DNA of 64,000 nucleotides from Amycolatopsis sp. FBCC-B4732 (GTDB lineage: Bacteria; Actinomycetota; Actinomycetes; Mycobacteriales; Pseudonocardiaceae): positions 5,666,001-5,730,000 of the forward strand of contig NZ_CP095376.1 in NCBI RefSeq assembly GCF_023008405.1, in the 5' to 3' direction. The notes beneath the pieces were generated by a model. It saw only the letters and a program-made list of their open reading frames with translations. It had not been told where the DNA came from and did no database searches. Made by a program: the position numbers and the translations under genes. Of this stretch, positions 23,100-32,554 are shown one piece after another; the stretch's first letter is position 1, and every line of letters begins with the position of its first letter.

Positions 23100-24548
23100 T
23101 CAGGCCCTGGTCGAGTTGGTCTCGAACTCGCGCAAAGCCGCGGCGAGGTCCGGGCGGACCCGCACCAGCAGGCGCGTGCCGTCCTCGGCGTGTTCCTCTT
23201 CGAGGACTTCGCCGTCCGCGTGCGCCCGCGCGACCAGCTCGCCGCGCGTGTAGGGCACGAGGACCTCGACGGTGACCTCCGGCCGCGGCAGGCGGTCGGC
23301 GAGCACGTCGACGAGCTCCGGGATCCCCGCCCCGGTCCGCGCCGAGACCTGGACCGAGCCGGCCAGCGCGTGCCGCAGCCGGGCGAGGCTGACCTCGTCG
23401 GACGCGTCGATCTTGTTGATCACCAGCAGCTCCGGCGGGAGCGGCTCCTTGCGCTTGCGGGTGATCTCGCCGAGCACCTCGCGCACGGCGCTGACCTGCT
23501 CCTCCGGTGCCGGGTCGGCCCCGTCCACCACGTGCAGCAGCAGGTCCGCGTCCGCGGCCTCCTCCAGCGTCGAGCGGAACGCGTCCACCAGCTGGTGCGG
23601 CAGGTGCCGCACGAACCCGACGGTGTCGGTCAGCGTGTAGCCGCGCCCGTCCGTGGTCTGCGCGCGCCGCGTGGTCGGGTCGAGGGTGGCGAACAGCGCG
23701 TCCTCCACCAGCACCCCGGCCCCGGTCAGCGCGTTGAGCAGGCTCGACTTGCCGGCGTTGGTGTAGCCGACGATCGCCACGCTGGGCACCTCGTTGGCCA
23801 GCCGCCGCCCGCGCTTGGTCTCGCGGATGGTGTCCATCGCGGCGATCTCGCGGCGCAGCTTCGCCACGCGCTTGTTGATCCGCCGCCGGTCGGTCTCGAG
23901 CTTGGTCTCACCGGGACCGCGCAGGCCCACGCCGCCGTTCGCGCCACCGGCGCGGCCACCGGCCTGCCGGGACAGCGACGCACCCCAGCCGCGCAGCCGC
24001 GGGATCAGGTACTGCAGCTGGGCCAGCTCGACCTGCGCCTTGCCCTCCTTGGACCGGGCGTGCTGGGCGAAGATGTCGAGGATCAGGGCGGTCCGGTCGA
24101 TGACCTTGACCTTGACCTTCTCCTCGAGCTGCCGCAGCTGGCCCGGCGAGAGCTCGCCGTCGCAGATCACGGTGTCGGCGCCGGTGGAGCCGACGATGTC
24201 CCGCAGCTCCTTGACCTTGCCCGAGCCGATGTAGGTGGCCGGGTCCGGCTTCGGCCGCCGCTGGATGAGGCCTTCGAGGACCTCCGAGCCCGCCGTCTCG
24301 GCCAGGCGCGCCAGCTCGGCCAGCGACGCCTCGGACTGCAGGGCCGTGCCCTCGGTCCACACGCCGACCAGCACGACGCGTTCGAGCCGCAGTTGCCGGT
24401 ACTCGACCTCGGTGACGTCCTCGAGCTCCGTGGACAGTCCCCTGACCCGGCGCAGCGACGCCCGGTCCTCGAGCTCCATCTCACCCGTCGACGGGTCACC
24501 GTCGTACAGGTCGTCGTCGTGGTCTTCGGTGTGTGTCAGATCTGTCAT
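23100..24548 (-). CDS. hflX: Ribosome-associated GTPase HflX
   Basis: The protein has 482 residues. The acidic N-terminal extension (1-30) is followed by the HflX domain (LVGVWTEGTALQSEASLAEL, YIGSGKVKELRDIV), a Gly-rich linker with GPGETKLETDRRRI, and the G domain: G1 GYTNAGKSSLLNAL, G3 DTVGFVRHLP, G4 NKID. HflX splits stalled 70S ribosomes under heat or antibiotic stress, and actinobacterial forms can contribute to macrolide tolerance. Its location between lexA and dapF/miaA matches the conserved actinobacterial order, apart from an inserted trio upstream. Confidence 0.95.
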   Translation of the reverse strand: MTDLTHTEDHDDDLYDGDPSTGEMELEDRASLRRVRGLSTELEDVTEVEYRQLRLERVVLVGVWTEGTALQSEASLAELARLAETAGSEVLEGLIQRRPKPDPATYIGSGKVKELRDIVGSTGADTVICDGELSPGQLRQLEEKVKVKVIDRTALILDIFAQHARSKEGKAQVELAQLQYLIPRLRGWGASLSRQAGGRAGGANGGVGLRGPGETKLETDRRRINKRVAKLRREIAAMDTIRETKRGRRLANEVPSVAIVGYTNAGKSSLLNALTGAGVLVEDALFATLDPTTRRAQTTDGRGYTLTDTVGFVRHLPHQLVDAFRSTLEEAADADLLLHVVDGADPAPEEQVSAVREVLGEITRKRKEPLPPELLVINKIDASDEVSLARLRHALAGSVQVSARTGAGIPELVDVLADRLPRPEVTVEVLVPYTRGELVARAHADGEVLEEEHAEDGTRLLVRVRPDLAAALREFETNSTRA

Positions 24549-24590
24549 CGTGCCTCCATGTTCCCACGTTTCGCCGCGGGAACCGAACTT

Positions 24591-25100
24591 TTACGTGCTG
24601 GGATAGGTGGCGAGGTAGACCGCGGTGCGCTCGGCGCCGGGACGGCGGGGGCGCGCGCGGAACTCCTCGAGCAGGGCGTTGAGCCGGGTTTCCAGCTCCG
24701 CCCGCTCCTCGGGGGCCACCTGGACGACCAGGCGCGTCTGGTGCACGCCCTCGAATCCGGTGTCGGCGATCTCGGCCAGATAGGCCTCGAGTACCGCCTG
24801 CTCCACGTCCTTGTCACCGCATGAGTCGAGTGTCCACGAAAGGCCCGTCGAAAGATACGGGATTTCCCGGGCGCCCCGGGTCCCGCGGCGCGGGGGCTGC
24901 GCGGCGAGGAAGCCGGTGTCGACGAGCCTGCGCACGTGGTGCAGCGTCGTCGCCGGGTCCCGGCCCAGCCGCTGCGCCAGCTCCTTGTTCGTCAACGCCT
25001 CCGAGAAGGTCAACCGGATGATGCGCAGCCGTATTCCGGAGGCCAGCGCGGCGGCCTCGGCTTCGGTGGCGGTGCGTCGTTTCTCGGGTGGCACCGGCAC
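24591..25100 (-). CDS. Winged-helix (ArsR-like) regulator
   Basis: The protein has 169 residues with GTG start at 25100. The N-terminal winged helix has IRLRIIRLTFSEALTNKELAQRLG and a recognition helix DPATTLHHVRRLVDTGFL, followed by a wing rich in Arg/Gly (PPRRGTRGAREIPY). The C-terminal half is helical (VLEAYLAEIADTG, ERAELETRLNALLEEFRAR) and is probably used for dimerisation. There is no cysteine metal site, so it is probably not a metal sensor. It is divergent from an MFS gene across an 8-bp inverted repeat and is likely its repressor. Confidence 0.8.
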   Translation of the reverse strand: MPVPPEKRRTATEAEAAALASGIRLRIIRLTFSEALTNKELAQRLGRDPATTLHHVRRLVDTGFLAAQPPRRGTRGAREIPYLSTGLSWTLDSCGDKDVEQAVLEAYLAEIADTGFEGVHQTRLVVQVAPEERAELETRLNALLEEFRARPRRPGAERTAVYLATYPST

Positions 25101-25114
25101 AGCCTAGAGCGAAC

Positions 25115-25138
25115 AGTGATTGACACTTTCCAATCACT
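25115..25138. promoter_or_regulatory. Operator between winged-helix regulator and MFS gene
   Basis: AGTGATTG and CAATCACT form a perfect 8-bp inverted repeat with an eight-base spacer. A TTGACA -35 element (25120-25125) for the MFS gene sits inside it, so binding would block that promoter. Confidence 0.7.
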
Positions 25139-25156
25139 CGCGGCACACTCGTCGCC

Positions 25157-26410
25157 ATGCGCAGGGGGTCACTGTTCTTCCACGCCGATTTCCGGCGGCT
25201 CTGGGCCGGCGACACGGCCAGCCAGTTCGGCACCGCGGTCGGCTACACGGCGGTTCCGTTGCTCGCAGCGGTGACGCTGGCCGCGACACCGTTCGAGATG
25301 GGACTGCTCACCGCGGCCGAGACGGTCGCGTTCCTGCTGATCGGGCTGCCCGCCGGGGTCTGGGTGGACCGGCTGCGCCGCCGCCGGGTCATGCTCACGG
25401 CCGACTTCGTCCGCTTCGCGCTGCTGCTAAGCGTGCCACTGGCCTGGTGGGCGGGCGTGCTGACGCTCGCGCAGCTGGTCGTCGTCATGCTGGTCGTCGG
25501 CGTGGCGACGGTGTTCTTCGACGTCGCCTACCAGTCGTACCTGCCCTCGCTCGTGGGACGGGAGCACCTCCTCGAAGGCAACGCGAAGCTGCAGGCGGTC
25601 CAGTCGGTCGCGCAGGTCGCCGGGCCGAGCGGCGCGGGCGTGCTGGTCCAGCTGATCAGCGCGGCCAGCACGGTGCTGGTCACCGCCTTCGGCTACCTGA
25701 CGTCGGCGCTGTGCCTGCTGCGGATCCGCGCGGCCGAGCCGGCGCCGGAACCCACCGGGCACACGCGCCTGGGGCAGCAGATCGCGGAAGGGCTGCGGTT
25801 CGTCTTCTCCGACAAGCCGTTGCGGTCGAGCGTGGCGTGCACGGCGACGGCGAACCTCTTCGGCGGCGCGTTCGTGGCGGTCCAGGTGCTGTTCTTCACG
25901 CGCACCGTCGGGCTTTCCCCCGCGCTGGTCGGCGTGATGCTCGCCGTCGGCGGCGCGGGCGGCATCCTCGGGGCGATCTTCTCCGGCGCGCTGACCCGCC
26001 GGATCGGGCACGCCCGCACGATCTGGCTGGTCCCGCTGCTGTCCTGGCCCGCGCACCTGCTGCTCCCCTGGACCGGCGCGGACTGGCGGCTCGTGCTCGC
26101 CGCGTTCGGCGAGGTCGTCTACGGGTTCGGGGTGATCGTCTACAACGTCGCCCAGGTTTCCTACCGCCAGGCGATCTGCCCGGACCGGCTGCTGGGCCGG
26201 ATGAACGCGAGCGTCCGGTTCCTCGTCTGGGGCACGCTGCCGCTCGGCGGTCTGCTGGGCGGCGCGCTCGGCGAAGGTCTCGGGCTGCGCGGGGCGATCT
26301 GGGTCGCGGCGGCCGGGGAGGCGGCCGCCGCGCTGTGGGTCGTCTGCTCGCCGCTGCGGACGATGCGCGACCTGCCGACCGCGGCGAAAAGCGGTTCTCC
26401 GGCCGCCTAG
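25157..26410 (+). CDS. MFS exporter (DHA3/enterobactin-exporter-like)
   Basis: The protein has 417 residues and about 12 membrane helices. It starts MRRGSLFFHADFRRLWAGDTASQFG, the usual opening of the MFS_3/EntS-like group (FRRLW.G...S.FG). The loop after helix 2 carries VDRLRRRRVM, the MFS motif A position. The substrate cannot be told from sequence; relatives export siderophores or macrolides. It is divergent from its presumed winged-helix repressor and ends nine bases before valS. Confidence 0.85.
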   Translation: MRRGSLFFHADFRRLWAGDTASQFGTAVGYTAVPLLAAVTLAATPFEMGLLTAAETVAFLLIGLPAGVWVDRLRRRRVMLTADFVRFALLLSVPLAWWAGVLTLAQLVVVMLVVGVATVFFDVAYQSYLPSLVGREHLLEGNAKLQAVQSVAQVAGPSGAGVLVQLISAASTVLVTAFGYLTSALCLLRIRAAEPAPEPTGHTRLGQQIAEGLRFVFSDKPLRSSVACTATANLFGGAFVAVQVLFFTRTVGLSPALVGVMLAVGGAGGILGAIFSGALTRRIGHARTIWLVPLLSWPAHLLLPWTGADWRLVLAAFGEVVYGFGVIVYNVAQVSYRQAICPDRLLGRMNASVRFLVWGTLPLGGLLGGALGEGLGLRGAIWVAAAGEAAAALWVVCSPLRTMRDLPTAAKSGSPAA

Positions 26411-26419
26411 AGTTGCTTC

Positions 26420-28930
26420 ATGAGCAACCCACACGAGCGCCCGCGAGTCCCGGACAAGGTCGGTGTCGACGGTCTGGAGGCCAAGTGGGTACCCGTATGG
26501 GAGTCCACCGGCGCCTACCGCTTCGACCGAACGAAGACCCGCGAAGAGGTCTACTCGATCGACACTCCCCCGCCGACGGTCAGCGGGTCGCTGCACATCG
26601 GGCACGTCTTCTCCTACACCCACACCGACGTGCTGGCGCGGTTCAAGCGGATGCGCGGGCTCGAGGTGTTCTACCCGATGGGGTGGGACGACAACGGCCT
26701 GCCGACCGAACGCCGGGTGCAGAACCACTTCGGCGTCCGCTGCGAGCCGTCGCTGCCCTACGACCCGGACTTCCGGCCGCCGGAGAAGCCGGGCAAGAAC
26801 GTCGTGGCCGTGTCACGGCGGAACTTCGTCGAGCTGTGCGAAACGCTGACCGAGACCGACGAGAAGGTGTTCGAGCAGCTGTGGCGGCAGCTCGGGCTGT
26901 CGGTCGACTGGACGATGACCTACCAGACGATCGGGCACGACTCGCGGCTGATCTCGCAGCGCGCGTTCCTGCGCAACCTCGAGCGCGGCGAGGCCTACCA
27001 GGCCGAAGCGCCGACGCTCTGGGACGTGTCGTTCCGCACCGCCGTCGCGCAGGCCGAGCTGGAGGACCGCGAACGCCCGGGCGCCTTCCACGACCTCGCG
27101 TTCGACGGACCGGACGGCGACGTCGTGATCGCGACGACCCGGCCGGAGCTGCTGCCCGCGTGCGTCGCGCTGGTGGCGCACCCGGACGACGAGCGGTTCA
27201 AGCCGCTGTTCGGGAAGTCCGTGCGGACGCCGGTGTTCGGCGTCGAGGTGCCCGTGGTGGCGCACCACCTCGCGGATCCCGGGAAGGGCCGCGGCATCGC
27301 GATGGTGTGCACGTTCGGCGACACCACGGACGTCACGTGGTGGCGCGAGCTGCGGCTGGCGACGCGGGTGGTGCTGGGCCGCGACGGCCGGTTCCTGCCC
27401 GACGCGCCCGCCGGCGTGCCCGCGGAGGCGTACGCGCCGCTGGTCGGCAAGACCGTCCACACGGGACGCGAGATCCTGGTCGGCCTGCTGCGCGAAGCCG
27501 GCGCCCTGCGCGGTGAGCCCCGGCCGATCACGCATGCGGTGAAGTTCTACGAAAAGGGCGACAAGCCGCTGGAAATCGTCGCGAGCCGGCAGTGGTACCT
27601 GCGCAACGGCGGCACCGACCCGGCGTTCCGGGAGAAGATGCTGGCCCGGGGCGAGGAACTGAACTGGGTGCCGAAGCACATGCGCGTCCGGTACTCGTCG
27701 TGGGTGGAGAACCTCGCCGGCGACTGGCTGGTCAGCCGCCAGCGGTTCTTCGGCGTGCCGATCCCGCTGTGGTACCGGCTCGACGCGCACGGCGAGCCGG
27801 ACTACGACGCCCGCCTGCTGCCCGAAGACCTGCCGGTCGACCCGAGCAGCGACGTCCCACCGGGCTTCACCGCCGAGCAACGCGGCGTGCCCGGCGGGTT
27901 CGTCGCCGACGCCGACGTGATGGACACGTGGGCGACGTCGTCGCTGACGCCGCAGATCGTCGGCCGGTGGACCCTCGACGACGACCTCTTTTCCCGCGTG
28001 TTCCCGATGGACCTGCGGCCGCAGGCGCACGAGATCATCCGCACCTGGTTGTTTTCGACGGCGGTGCGCGCGGAGCTGGAGCACGGCGTGCTGCCGTGGC
28101 GGGAGACGTCGATCGCGGGCTGGGTGCTCGACCCCGACCGCAAGAAGATGTCGAAGTCCATCGGCAACGTGATCACGCCGGTGGACCTGCTGGAGCGCTT
28201 CGGCTCCGACGCGGTCCGCTACTGGGCGGCGAGCGCGCGCCCGGGCGTCGACACGGCGGTGGACGAAGGGCAGATGAAGGTCGGCCGCCGCCTGGCGACG
28301 AAACTGCTCAACGCGAGCCGGTTCGTGCTGGGCCTGGGCGTGCCGTCCGCTTCCGCGGTGGTGGGGGACCCCCTCGACCGGGCGCTGCTGGCGTCGCTGG
28401 ACGCCGTCGTGTCCTCGGCGACCGCGGCGTTGGAGGCGCTGGACTACGCGCGGGCGCTGCAGGTGACGGAGACGTTCTTCTGGACGTTCTGCGACGACTA
28501 CGTCGAGCTGGTGAAGGGCCGCGCGTACGGCGACCTCGGCCCGGCGGCGGCTTCGTCGGCGCAGGCGGCGCTGGTGACGGCGTTGTCGGCGGTGCTGCGG
28601 CTGTTCGCGCCGTACCTGCCGTTCGCGACCGAAGAGGTCTGGTCGTGGTGGCAGGAGGGCTCGGTGCACCGGGCCGGGTGGCCCACGGCGGCGTCGTCCG
28701 ACGGCGACCCGGAGCTGCTTTCCCTGGCCGGCGCGGTGATCGCGGCGGTCCGGCGGGCCAAGACGGACGCGAAGGTGTCGATGCGGACCGCCGTCGAGAC
28801 GCTGACCGTCACCGGCCCGGCCGATCTGCTGGCCCGGTTCGCGGACATCCAGGCGGACATCCGCGTCGCGGGCGCGATCACTTCGGTGGAGACGCGCGAA
28901 GGCGAGTTCGCGGTGGAAGCGAAGATCTGA
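26420..28930 (+). CDS. valS: Valyl-tRNA synthetase, archaeal/alphaproteobacterial-like type
   Basis: The protein has 836 residues. The class I signatures HIGH (59-62, in SGSLHIGHVFSYTH) and KMSKS (576-580, in RKKMSKSIGNVITP) are intact. The editing insertion lies about 190-330 (TTRPELLPACVALVAHP) and the anticodon domain follows residue 640. The PPPTVSGSLHIGHVFSYTHTD context resembles the archaeal/rickettsial ValRS branch rather than the PPPNVTGSLHLGHA form of the usual actinobacterial enzyme. The C-terminal coiled coil of bacterial ValRS is reduced. It sits inside an insertion in a conserved locus, not beside folC, so a second, acquired valS is likely; this cannot be proved from the window. 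Confidence 0.9.
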   Translation: MSNPHERPRVPDKVGVDGLEAKWVPVWESTGAYRFDRTKTREEVYSIDTPPPTVSGSLHIGHVFSYTHTDVLARFKRMRGLEVFYPMGWDDNGLPTERRVQNHFGVRCEPSLPYDPDFRPPEKPGKNVVAVSRRNFVELCETLTETDEKVFEQLWRQLGLSVDWTMTYQTIGHDSRLISQRAFLRNLERGEAYQAEAPTLWDVSFRTAVAQAELEDRERPGAFHDLAFDGPDGDVVIATTRPELLPACVALVAHPDDERFKPLFGKSVRTPVFGVEVPVVAHHLADPGKGRGIAMVCTFGDTTDVTWWRELRLATRVVLGRDGRFLPDAPAGVPAEAYAPLVGKTVHTGREILVGLLREAGALRGEPRPITHAVKFYEKGDKPLEIVASRQWYLRNGGTDPAFREKMLARGEELNWVPKHMRVRYSSWVENLAGDWLVSRQRFFGVPIPLWYRLDAHGEPDYDARLLPEDLPVDPSSDVPPGFTAEQRGVPGGFVADADVMDTWATSSLTPQIVGRWTLDDDLFSRVFPMDLRPQAHEIIRTWLFSTAVRAELEHGVLPWRETSIAGWVLDPDRKKMSKSIGNVITPVDLLERFGSDAVRYWAASARPGVDTAVDEGQMKVGRRLATKLLNASRFVLGLGVPSASAVVGDPLDRALLASLDAVVSSATAALEALDYARALQVTETFFWTFCDDYVELVKGRAYGDLGPAAASSAQAALVTALSAVLRLFAPYLPFATEEVWSWWQEGSVHRAGWPTAASSDGDPELLSLAGAVIAAVRRAKTDAKVSMRTAVETLTVTGPADLLARFADIQADIRVAGAITSVETREGEFAVEAKI

Positions 28931-28945
28931 GGCGAGGGGCCGCCG

Positions 28946-29773
28946 TCACGAACCGGCGGCGGCCCACCAGCTTTCGTCGATCTCGCCGCGGGCCACGATC
29001 TCCGCCGGGCCCGACAACGTCGACGCGCCCCGCGACACCGTGACCTCGACCCGGCCGCCCGGGATGTCCACAGTGGACGAGCCGGTGTCCGTGCCCGCCA
29101 GGTGGAACGCGGCCGCCACCGCGGCGACCGTGCCGGTGCCGCACGCCCGGGTCTCCCCCACCCCGCGTTCGTGGACGCGCATCCGCAGCGCGCCCTCGCC
29201 GAGGCGGTTGACGAACTCGAGGTTCACGCCGTGCGGGAAGACGTCGTGGTCGAAGTCGGGCTGGTCGCGCAGGTCGAGGCCGGCGACGTCGTCGTCGAGC
29301 ACCGACACCAGGTGCGGGTTGCCGACGTTCACCGCGACGCCCGAGAACGGGCGGCCGGCCACCACCGTGACCGACGTGCCGGTGATCGTCGCCGGGCCCA
29401 TCTGCACCGTCACCGACCGGTCCGGGTGCACCACCAGCGGGCGGTCGCCCGCGCGGGTGCCGATGACGAACTCGCCCTCGGTCGCCAGGCCCGCTTCGAC
29501 GAGGTAGCGGGCGAACACGCGCGTGCCGTTGCCGCACATCTCCGCGATCGACCCGTCGGCGTTGCGGTAGTCCATGAACCACTCGCCCGCGGACGGCTCG
29601 TCGAGCGCGGCGGCGCGGACGACGCGCAGCACGCCGTCGGCCCCGAGGCCGCGGCGGCGGTCGCACAGCGCGGCGACCCTGGCCGCAGTCAGCTCGAGGC
29701 GGCCCGCCGGATCGGGGAGCAGCACGAAGTCGTTCTGCGTGCCGTGCCCCTTGAGGAACTCGATTCCGCCCAT
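28946..29773 (-). CDS. dapF: Diaminopimelate epimerase
   Basis: The protein has 275 residues. The two catalytic cysteines are in MCGNGTR (about 79-84) and RACGTGT (about 218-224). [14 protein letters not shown] is the conserved N-terminus. The enzyme converts LL- to meso-diaminopimelate for lysine and peptidoglycan. The start at 29773 lacks a strong ribosome site, but only 10 bases separate it from the end of miaA, so it is probably translated from the miaA transcript. Confidence 0.95.
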   Translation of the reverse strand: MGGIEFLKGHGTQNDFVLLPDPAGRLELTAARVAALCDRRRGLGADGVLRVVRAAALDEPSAGEWFMDYRNADGSIAEMCGNGTRVFARYLVEAGLATEGEFVIGTRAGDRPLVVHPDRSVTVQMGPATITGTSVTVVAGRPFSGVAVNVGNPHLVSVLDDDVAGLDLRDQPDFDHDVFPHGVNLEFVNRLGEGALRMRVHERGVGETRACGTGTVAAVAAAFHLAGTDTGSSTVDIPGGRVEVTVSRGASTLSGPAEIVARGEIDESWWAAAGS

Positions 29774-29783
29774 AGGGGCAAGA

Positions 29784-30695
29784 TTACCGGCCCAGGGTAT
29801 CCAGGACGCGCCCGGCCAGCCCCGGATCGGCGCCGCCGAACCAGTGGATCCGCTGGTCGCGCCGGAACCAGGAACGTTGCTTCCGGACGAAGCGCCGCGT
29901 CGCCTGCGCGGTCGCCGCGGCGGCCGCTTCGAAGTCGCCGCCGCCGTCCAGCTCGGCGAGCACCTGCTGGTAGCCGAGCGCCCGCGACGCCGTCTTGCCT
30001 TCGCGCAGTCCCCGCTTCTCGAGTTCGCGCACCTCGTCGACGAGCCCGGCCGCGAACATGCGCCGGACGCGTTCGTCGACGCGCTCGTCGAGCTCCGCGG
30101 GCTCCCGGTCGACGCCGACCACGACCGTGCCGTAGCGGGCGGGCCCGGGCTTGGGGAGGTTCGCCGAGAACGGCTCGCCGGTGATCTCGATGACTTCGAG
30201 GGCCCGCACGATCCGCCGGGTGTTCGTCGGCAGGATCGCCGCCGCCGCGGCCGGATCACGTTCACCCAGCCGGGTGTACAACGCGGGCGTGCCGAGCTGG
30301 ACGGCCTCCTCGTCCAGCCGGGCCCGGATCGCCGGGTCGGTGCCGGGGAACCGCAGGTCGTCGAGCACCGCCTGGACGTACAGGCCGGACCCGCCGGTGA
30401 GCACCGGCACCCGGCCGGCGGCCAGGAGCCGCTCGATCTCGGCGCGCGCGTGGCGCTGGTAGGCGGCGACCGACGCCGTCTCGGTCACGTCCAGCACGTC
30501 GAGCAGGTGGTGCGGCACGCCGCGGCGCTCCGCTTCGGTGGCTTTCGCGGTGCCGATGTCCATGCCGCGGTAGAGCTGCAGCGCGTCGGCGTTGACGACT
30601 TCGCCGCCGAGTTCGAGGGCCAGCTCCACGGCCAGCGCGGTCTTGCCGGTGGCTGTCGGCCCGACCACGGCGACCGGGGCGACGAGGCTGTTCAC
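29784..30695 (-). CDS. miaA: tRNA dimethylallyltransferase MiaA
   Basis: The protein has 303 residues with GTG start at 30695. The P-loop [15 protein letters not shown] is at about 11-25. [19 protein letters not shown] and [14 protein letters not shown] are family signatures, and the C-terminal [15 protein letters not shown] completes the fold. It adds a dimethylallyl group to A37 of tRNAs reading UNN codons, the substrate for MiaB encoded nearby. The order miaA-dapF is conserved in actinobacteria. Confidence 0.95.
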   Translation of the reverse strand: MNSLVAPVAVVGPTATGKTALAVELALELGGEVVNADALQLYRGMDIGTAKATEAERRGVPHHLLDVLDVTETASVAAYQRHARAEIERLLAAGRVPVLTGGSGLYVQAVLDDLRFPGTDPAIRARLDEEAVQLGTPALYTRLGERDPAAAAAILPTNTRRIVRALEVIEITGEPFSANLPKPGPARYGTVVVGVDREPAELDERVDERVRRMFAAGLVDEVRELEKRGLREGKTASRALGYQQVLAELDGGGDFEAAAAATAQATRRFVRKQRSWFRRDQRIHWFGGADPGLAGRVLDTLGR

Positions 30696-30914
30696 GGCGG
30701 CTGACGATACCGGCGGGCCGACACGGAGCGTCCACCGGAAGTAGGATCACGAGCTTCGAGTGGCTCATCCAGTACCACGGTGCGCGCTGAGCTGCTTGAA
30801 TGCCGCGTGGGGGCCGTAGCATCCGAGCACGGCCCGTGACGACCGCATTACCCGGCCCCGCTTCCGCGGCGGGGCGCCCGCGCCAGCGGGCGTACAGGCG
30901 ATAAGGAGCCTGCG
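30696..30914. other. Intergenic region / 5' leader of the DUF349 gene
   Basis: These 219 bases separate divergent miaA and the DUF349 gene. Two stable hairpins (about 30853-30872 around CCCCGC...GCGGGG, and 30874-30890 around GCCCGC-GCCA-GCGGGC) lie just before the ribosome site AAGGAG (30903-30908). I do not recognise a known riboswitch. Confidence 0.4.
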
Positions 30915-32228
30915 ATGGCCCAGGAGAACACTTCCACCGGTACCCCGGCCCCGCACCCGGTGCCGCACGCGCTGCACGCCGGGCACGCCGCCCCGCCCGT
31001 GCCGCCCGCCGAGCCCACCCCGTCCACCTGGGGCCGGATCGACGAAGAGGGAACCGTCTACGTCGTCACCGCCGAGGGCGAACGCGCGGTCGGCGTCTGG
31101 CAGGCCGGCAGCCCCGACGAGGGTCTCGTGCACTACGCCCGCCGCTTCGACGACCTGCGCACCGAGGTCGAGCTGCTGGAGACGCGGCTGGCCTCCGGGG
31201 CCGGCGACCCGAAGCACGCGCTGTCGAGCGCCACCCAGATCCGGGACGGGCTGGCCGAGTCCGCCGTGGTGGGTGACCTGGCCGCGCTCGCCGCACGCCT
31301 CGAGTACGTCATCGCGCACGCCGAGAAGGCGCTGGCCAGCGCGAAGGCGGAGCGTGAAGAGGCCCGTGCCGCCGCGGTCGCGCGCAAGCAGGAGCTGGCC
31401 GAGGAGGCCGAGAAGATCGCCGCCGACTCCACCCAGTGGAAGGCGGCGGGCGACCGGCTGCGCTCGATCCTGGACGAGTGGAAGACGGTCAAGGGCGTCG
31501 ACCGGAAGACCGACGACGAGCTGTGGAAGCGGTTTTCGAAGGCCCGGGAGGGTTTCAACCGCCGTCGCGGGTCGCACTTCGCGGAGCTCGACAAGCAGCG
31601 CGCGTCGGCCAAGCAGCGCAAGGAAGAGCTCATCGCCGAGGCCGAGGCCATCAGCGAGTCCGAGGACTGGGGCGACACCGCGGGCCGCTACAAGGACCTG
31701 ATGACCGAGTGGAAGGCCGCCGGCCGGGCCCCGAAGGACAGCGACGAGGCGCTGTGGCAGCGCTTCCGCGCGGCGCAGGACAAGTTCTTCGCCCGCCGCT
31801 CCGCGGTGTTCTCCGAGCGCGACGCCGAGTTCACCCAGAACGCGGCCCGCAAGGAAGAACTCCTGATCGAGGCCGAGAAGATCGACGCGGCGGCCAACCT
31901 GGAGGCGGCGAAGGGCGCGCTGCGCAAGATCCAGGAGCAGTGGGACGAGATCGGCAAGGTCCCGCGCGAGCGCATCCGCGAGCTCGACGGCCGGCTGAAG
32001 GCGGTCCAGGACGCGGTGAAGTCGGCGGAGGACAACCGCTGGCGCCGCACGGACCCCGAGGCCCAGGCCCGCGCGGCGCAGTTCCGCGAGCGCGTCGAGC
32101 AGTTCGAATCGCAGGCCGCCAAGGCCCGCGCGGCGGGCGACGAGCGCCGGGCGAAGAAGGCCGACGAGCAGGCCGCGCAGTGGCGCGAGTGGCTGCACGC
32201 CGCGGAGGCGGCGGTCGCGGACCGCTGA
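30915..32228 (+). CDS. DUF349-repeat protein (Rv2731-like)
   Basis: The protein has 437 residues. A Pro-rich head (1-35) and a short beta segment (WGRIDEEGTVYVVTAEGERAV) are followed by a long charged helical region with DUF349 repeats: WKAAGDRLRSILDEWKTVKG at about 180, WKAAGRAPKDSDEALWQRF at about 260, and IQEQWDEIGKVPRERIRE at about 340. It is rich in Ala, Glu, Lys and Arg and predicted to form coiled coils. Its position between miaA and miaB matches Rv2731 of M. tuberculosis. The family has no agreed function. It starts seven bases after AAGGAG and ends at a strong hairpin. Confidence 0.88.
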   Translation: MAQENTSTGTPAPHPVPHALHAGHAAPPVPPAEPTPSTWGRIDEEGTVYVVTAEGERAVGVWQAGSPDEGLVHYARRFDDLRTEVELLETRLASGAGDPKHALSSATQIRDGLAESAVVGDLAALAARLEYVIAHAEKALASAKAEREEARAAAVARKQELAEEAEKIAADSTQWKAAGDRLRSILDEWKTVKGVDRKTDDELWKRFSKAREGFNRRRGSHFAELDKQRASAKQRKEELIAEAEAISESEDWGDTAGRYKDLMTEWKAAGRAPKDSDEALWQRFRAAQDKFFARRSAVFSERDAEFTQNAARKEELLIEAEKIDAAANLEAAKGALRKIQEQWDEIGKVPRERIRELDGRLKAVQDAVKSAEDNRWRRTDPEAQARAAQFRERVEQFESQAAKARAAGDERRAKKADEQAAQWREWLHAAEAAVADR

Positions 32229-32242
32229 GGTCGGGTTCGTGA

Positions 32243-32281
32243 AGGCCGCCTTGAGGAACTTGGGGTTCCGCAAGGCGGCCT
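32243..32281 (+). terminator. Hairpin terminator after DUF349 gene
   Basis: The stem AGGCCGCCTTG (32243-32253) pairs with 32271-32281, with a further internal GGAAC/GGTTCC pairing, 15 bases after the stop. Confidence 0.75.
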
Positions 32282-32554
32282 CTCGCACTTGAGGTCAGCC
32301 GCGGTGGGACCGGATCGCTGCCGCTCGCGGTTCCCAGCGCCCGCGCAAGGCCTGGTCCCGAGCGCGGCCGTCTCGGGTGGCTGGCTCAGCAGCGGTCTTC
32401 GAAGCGAGCTCGGACCGCCGCCGAGCAGGCGCCGACCGCCGCGGCCTGGGTTTCGGCAAGCGGACGGTTAACGCGTCACCCGAAGCGGTGTGACGGGCTG
32501 CACGGCCGGGGGTCACCGGGCGCTTTCCCGGCCCCGCGGTGCTGCACTTCGATC
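32282..32554. other. Non-coding stretch
   Basis: These 273 bases precede the small secreted-protein gene. No frame shows actinobacterial codon bias over a useful length. It presumably contains the promoter of the gene at 32555, but I could not place -35/-10 boxes with confidence. Confidence 0.35.

Noticed and set aside
26411..26419. T-box leader for valS
   Set aside because: Only nine bases separate the MFS stop from the valS start, leaving no room for a leader RNA.
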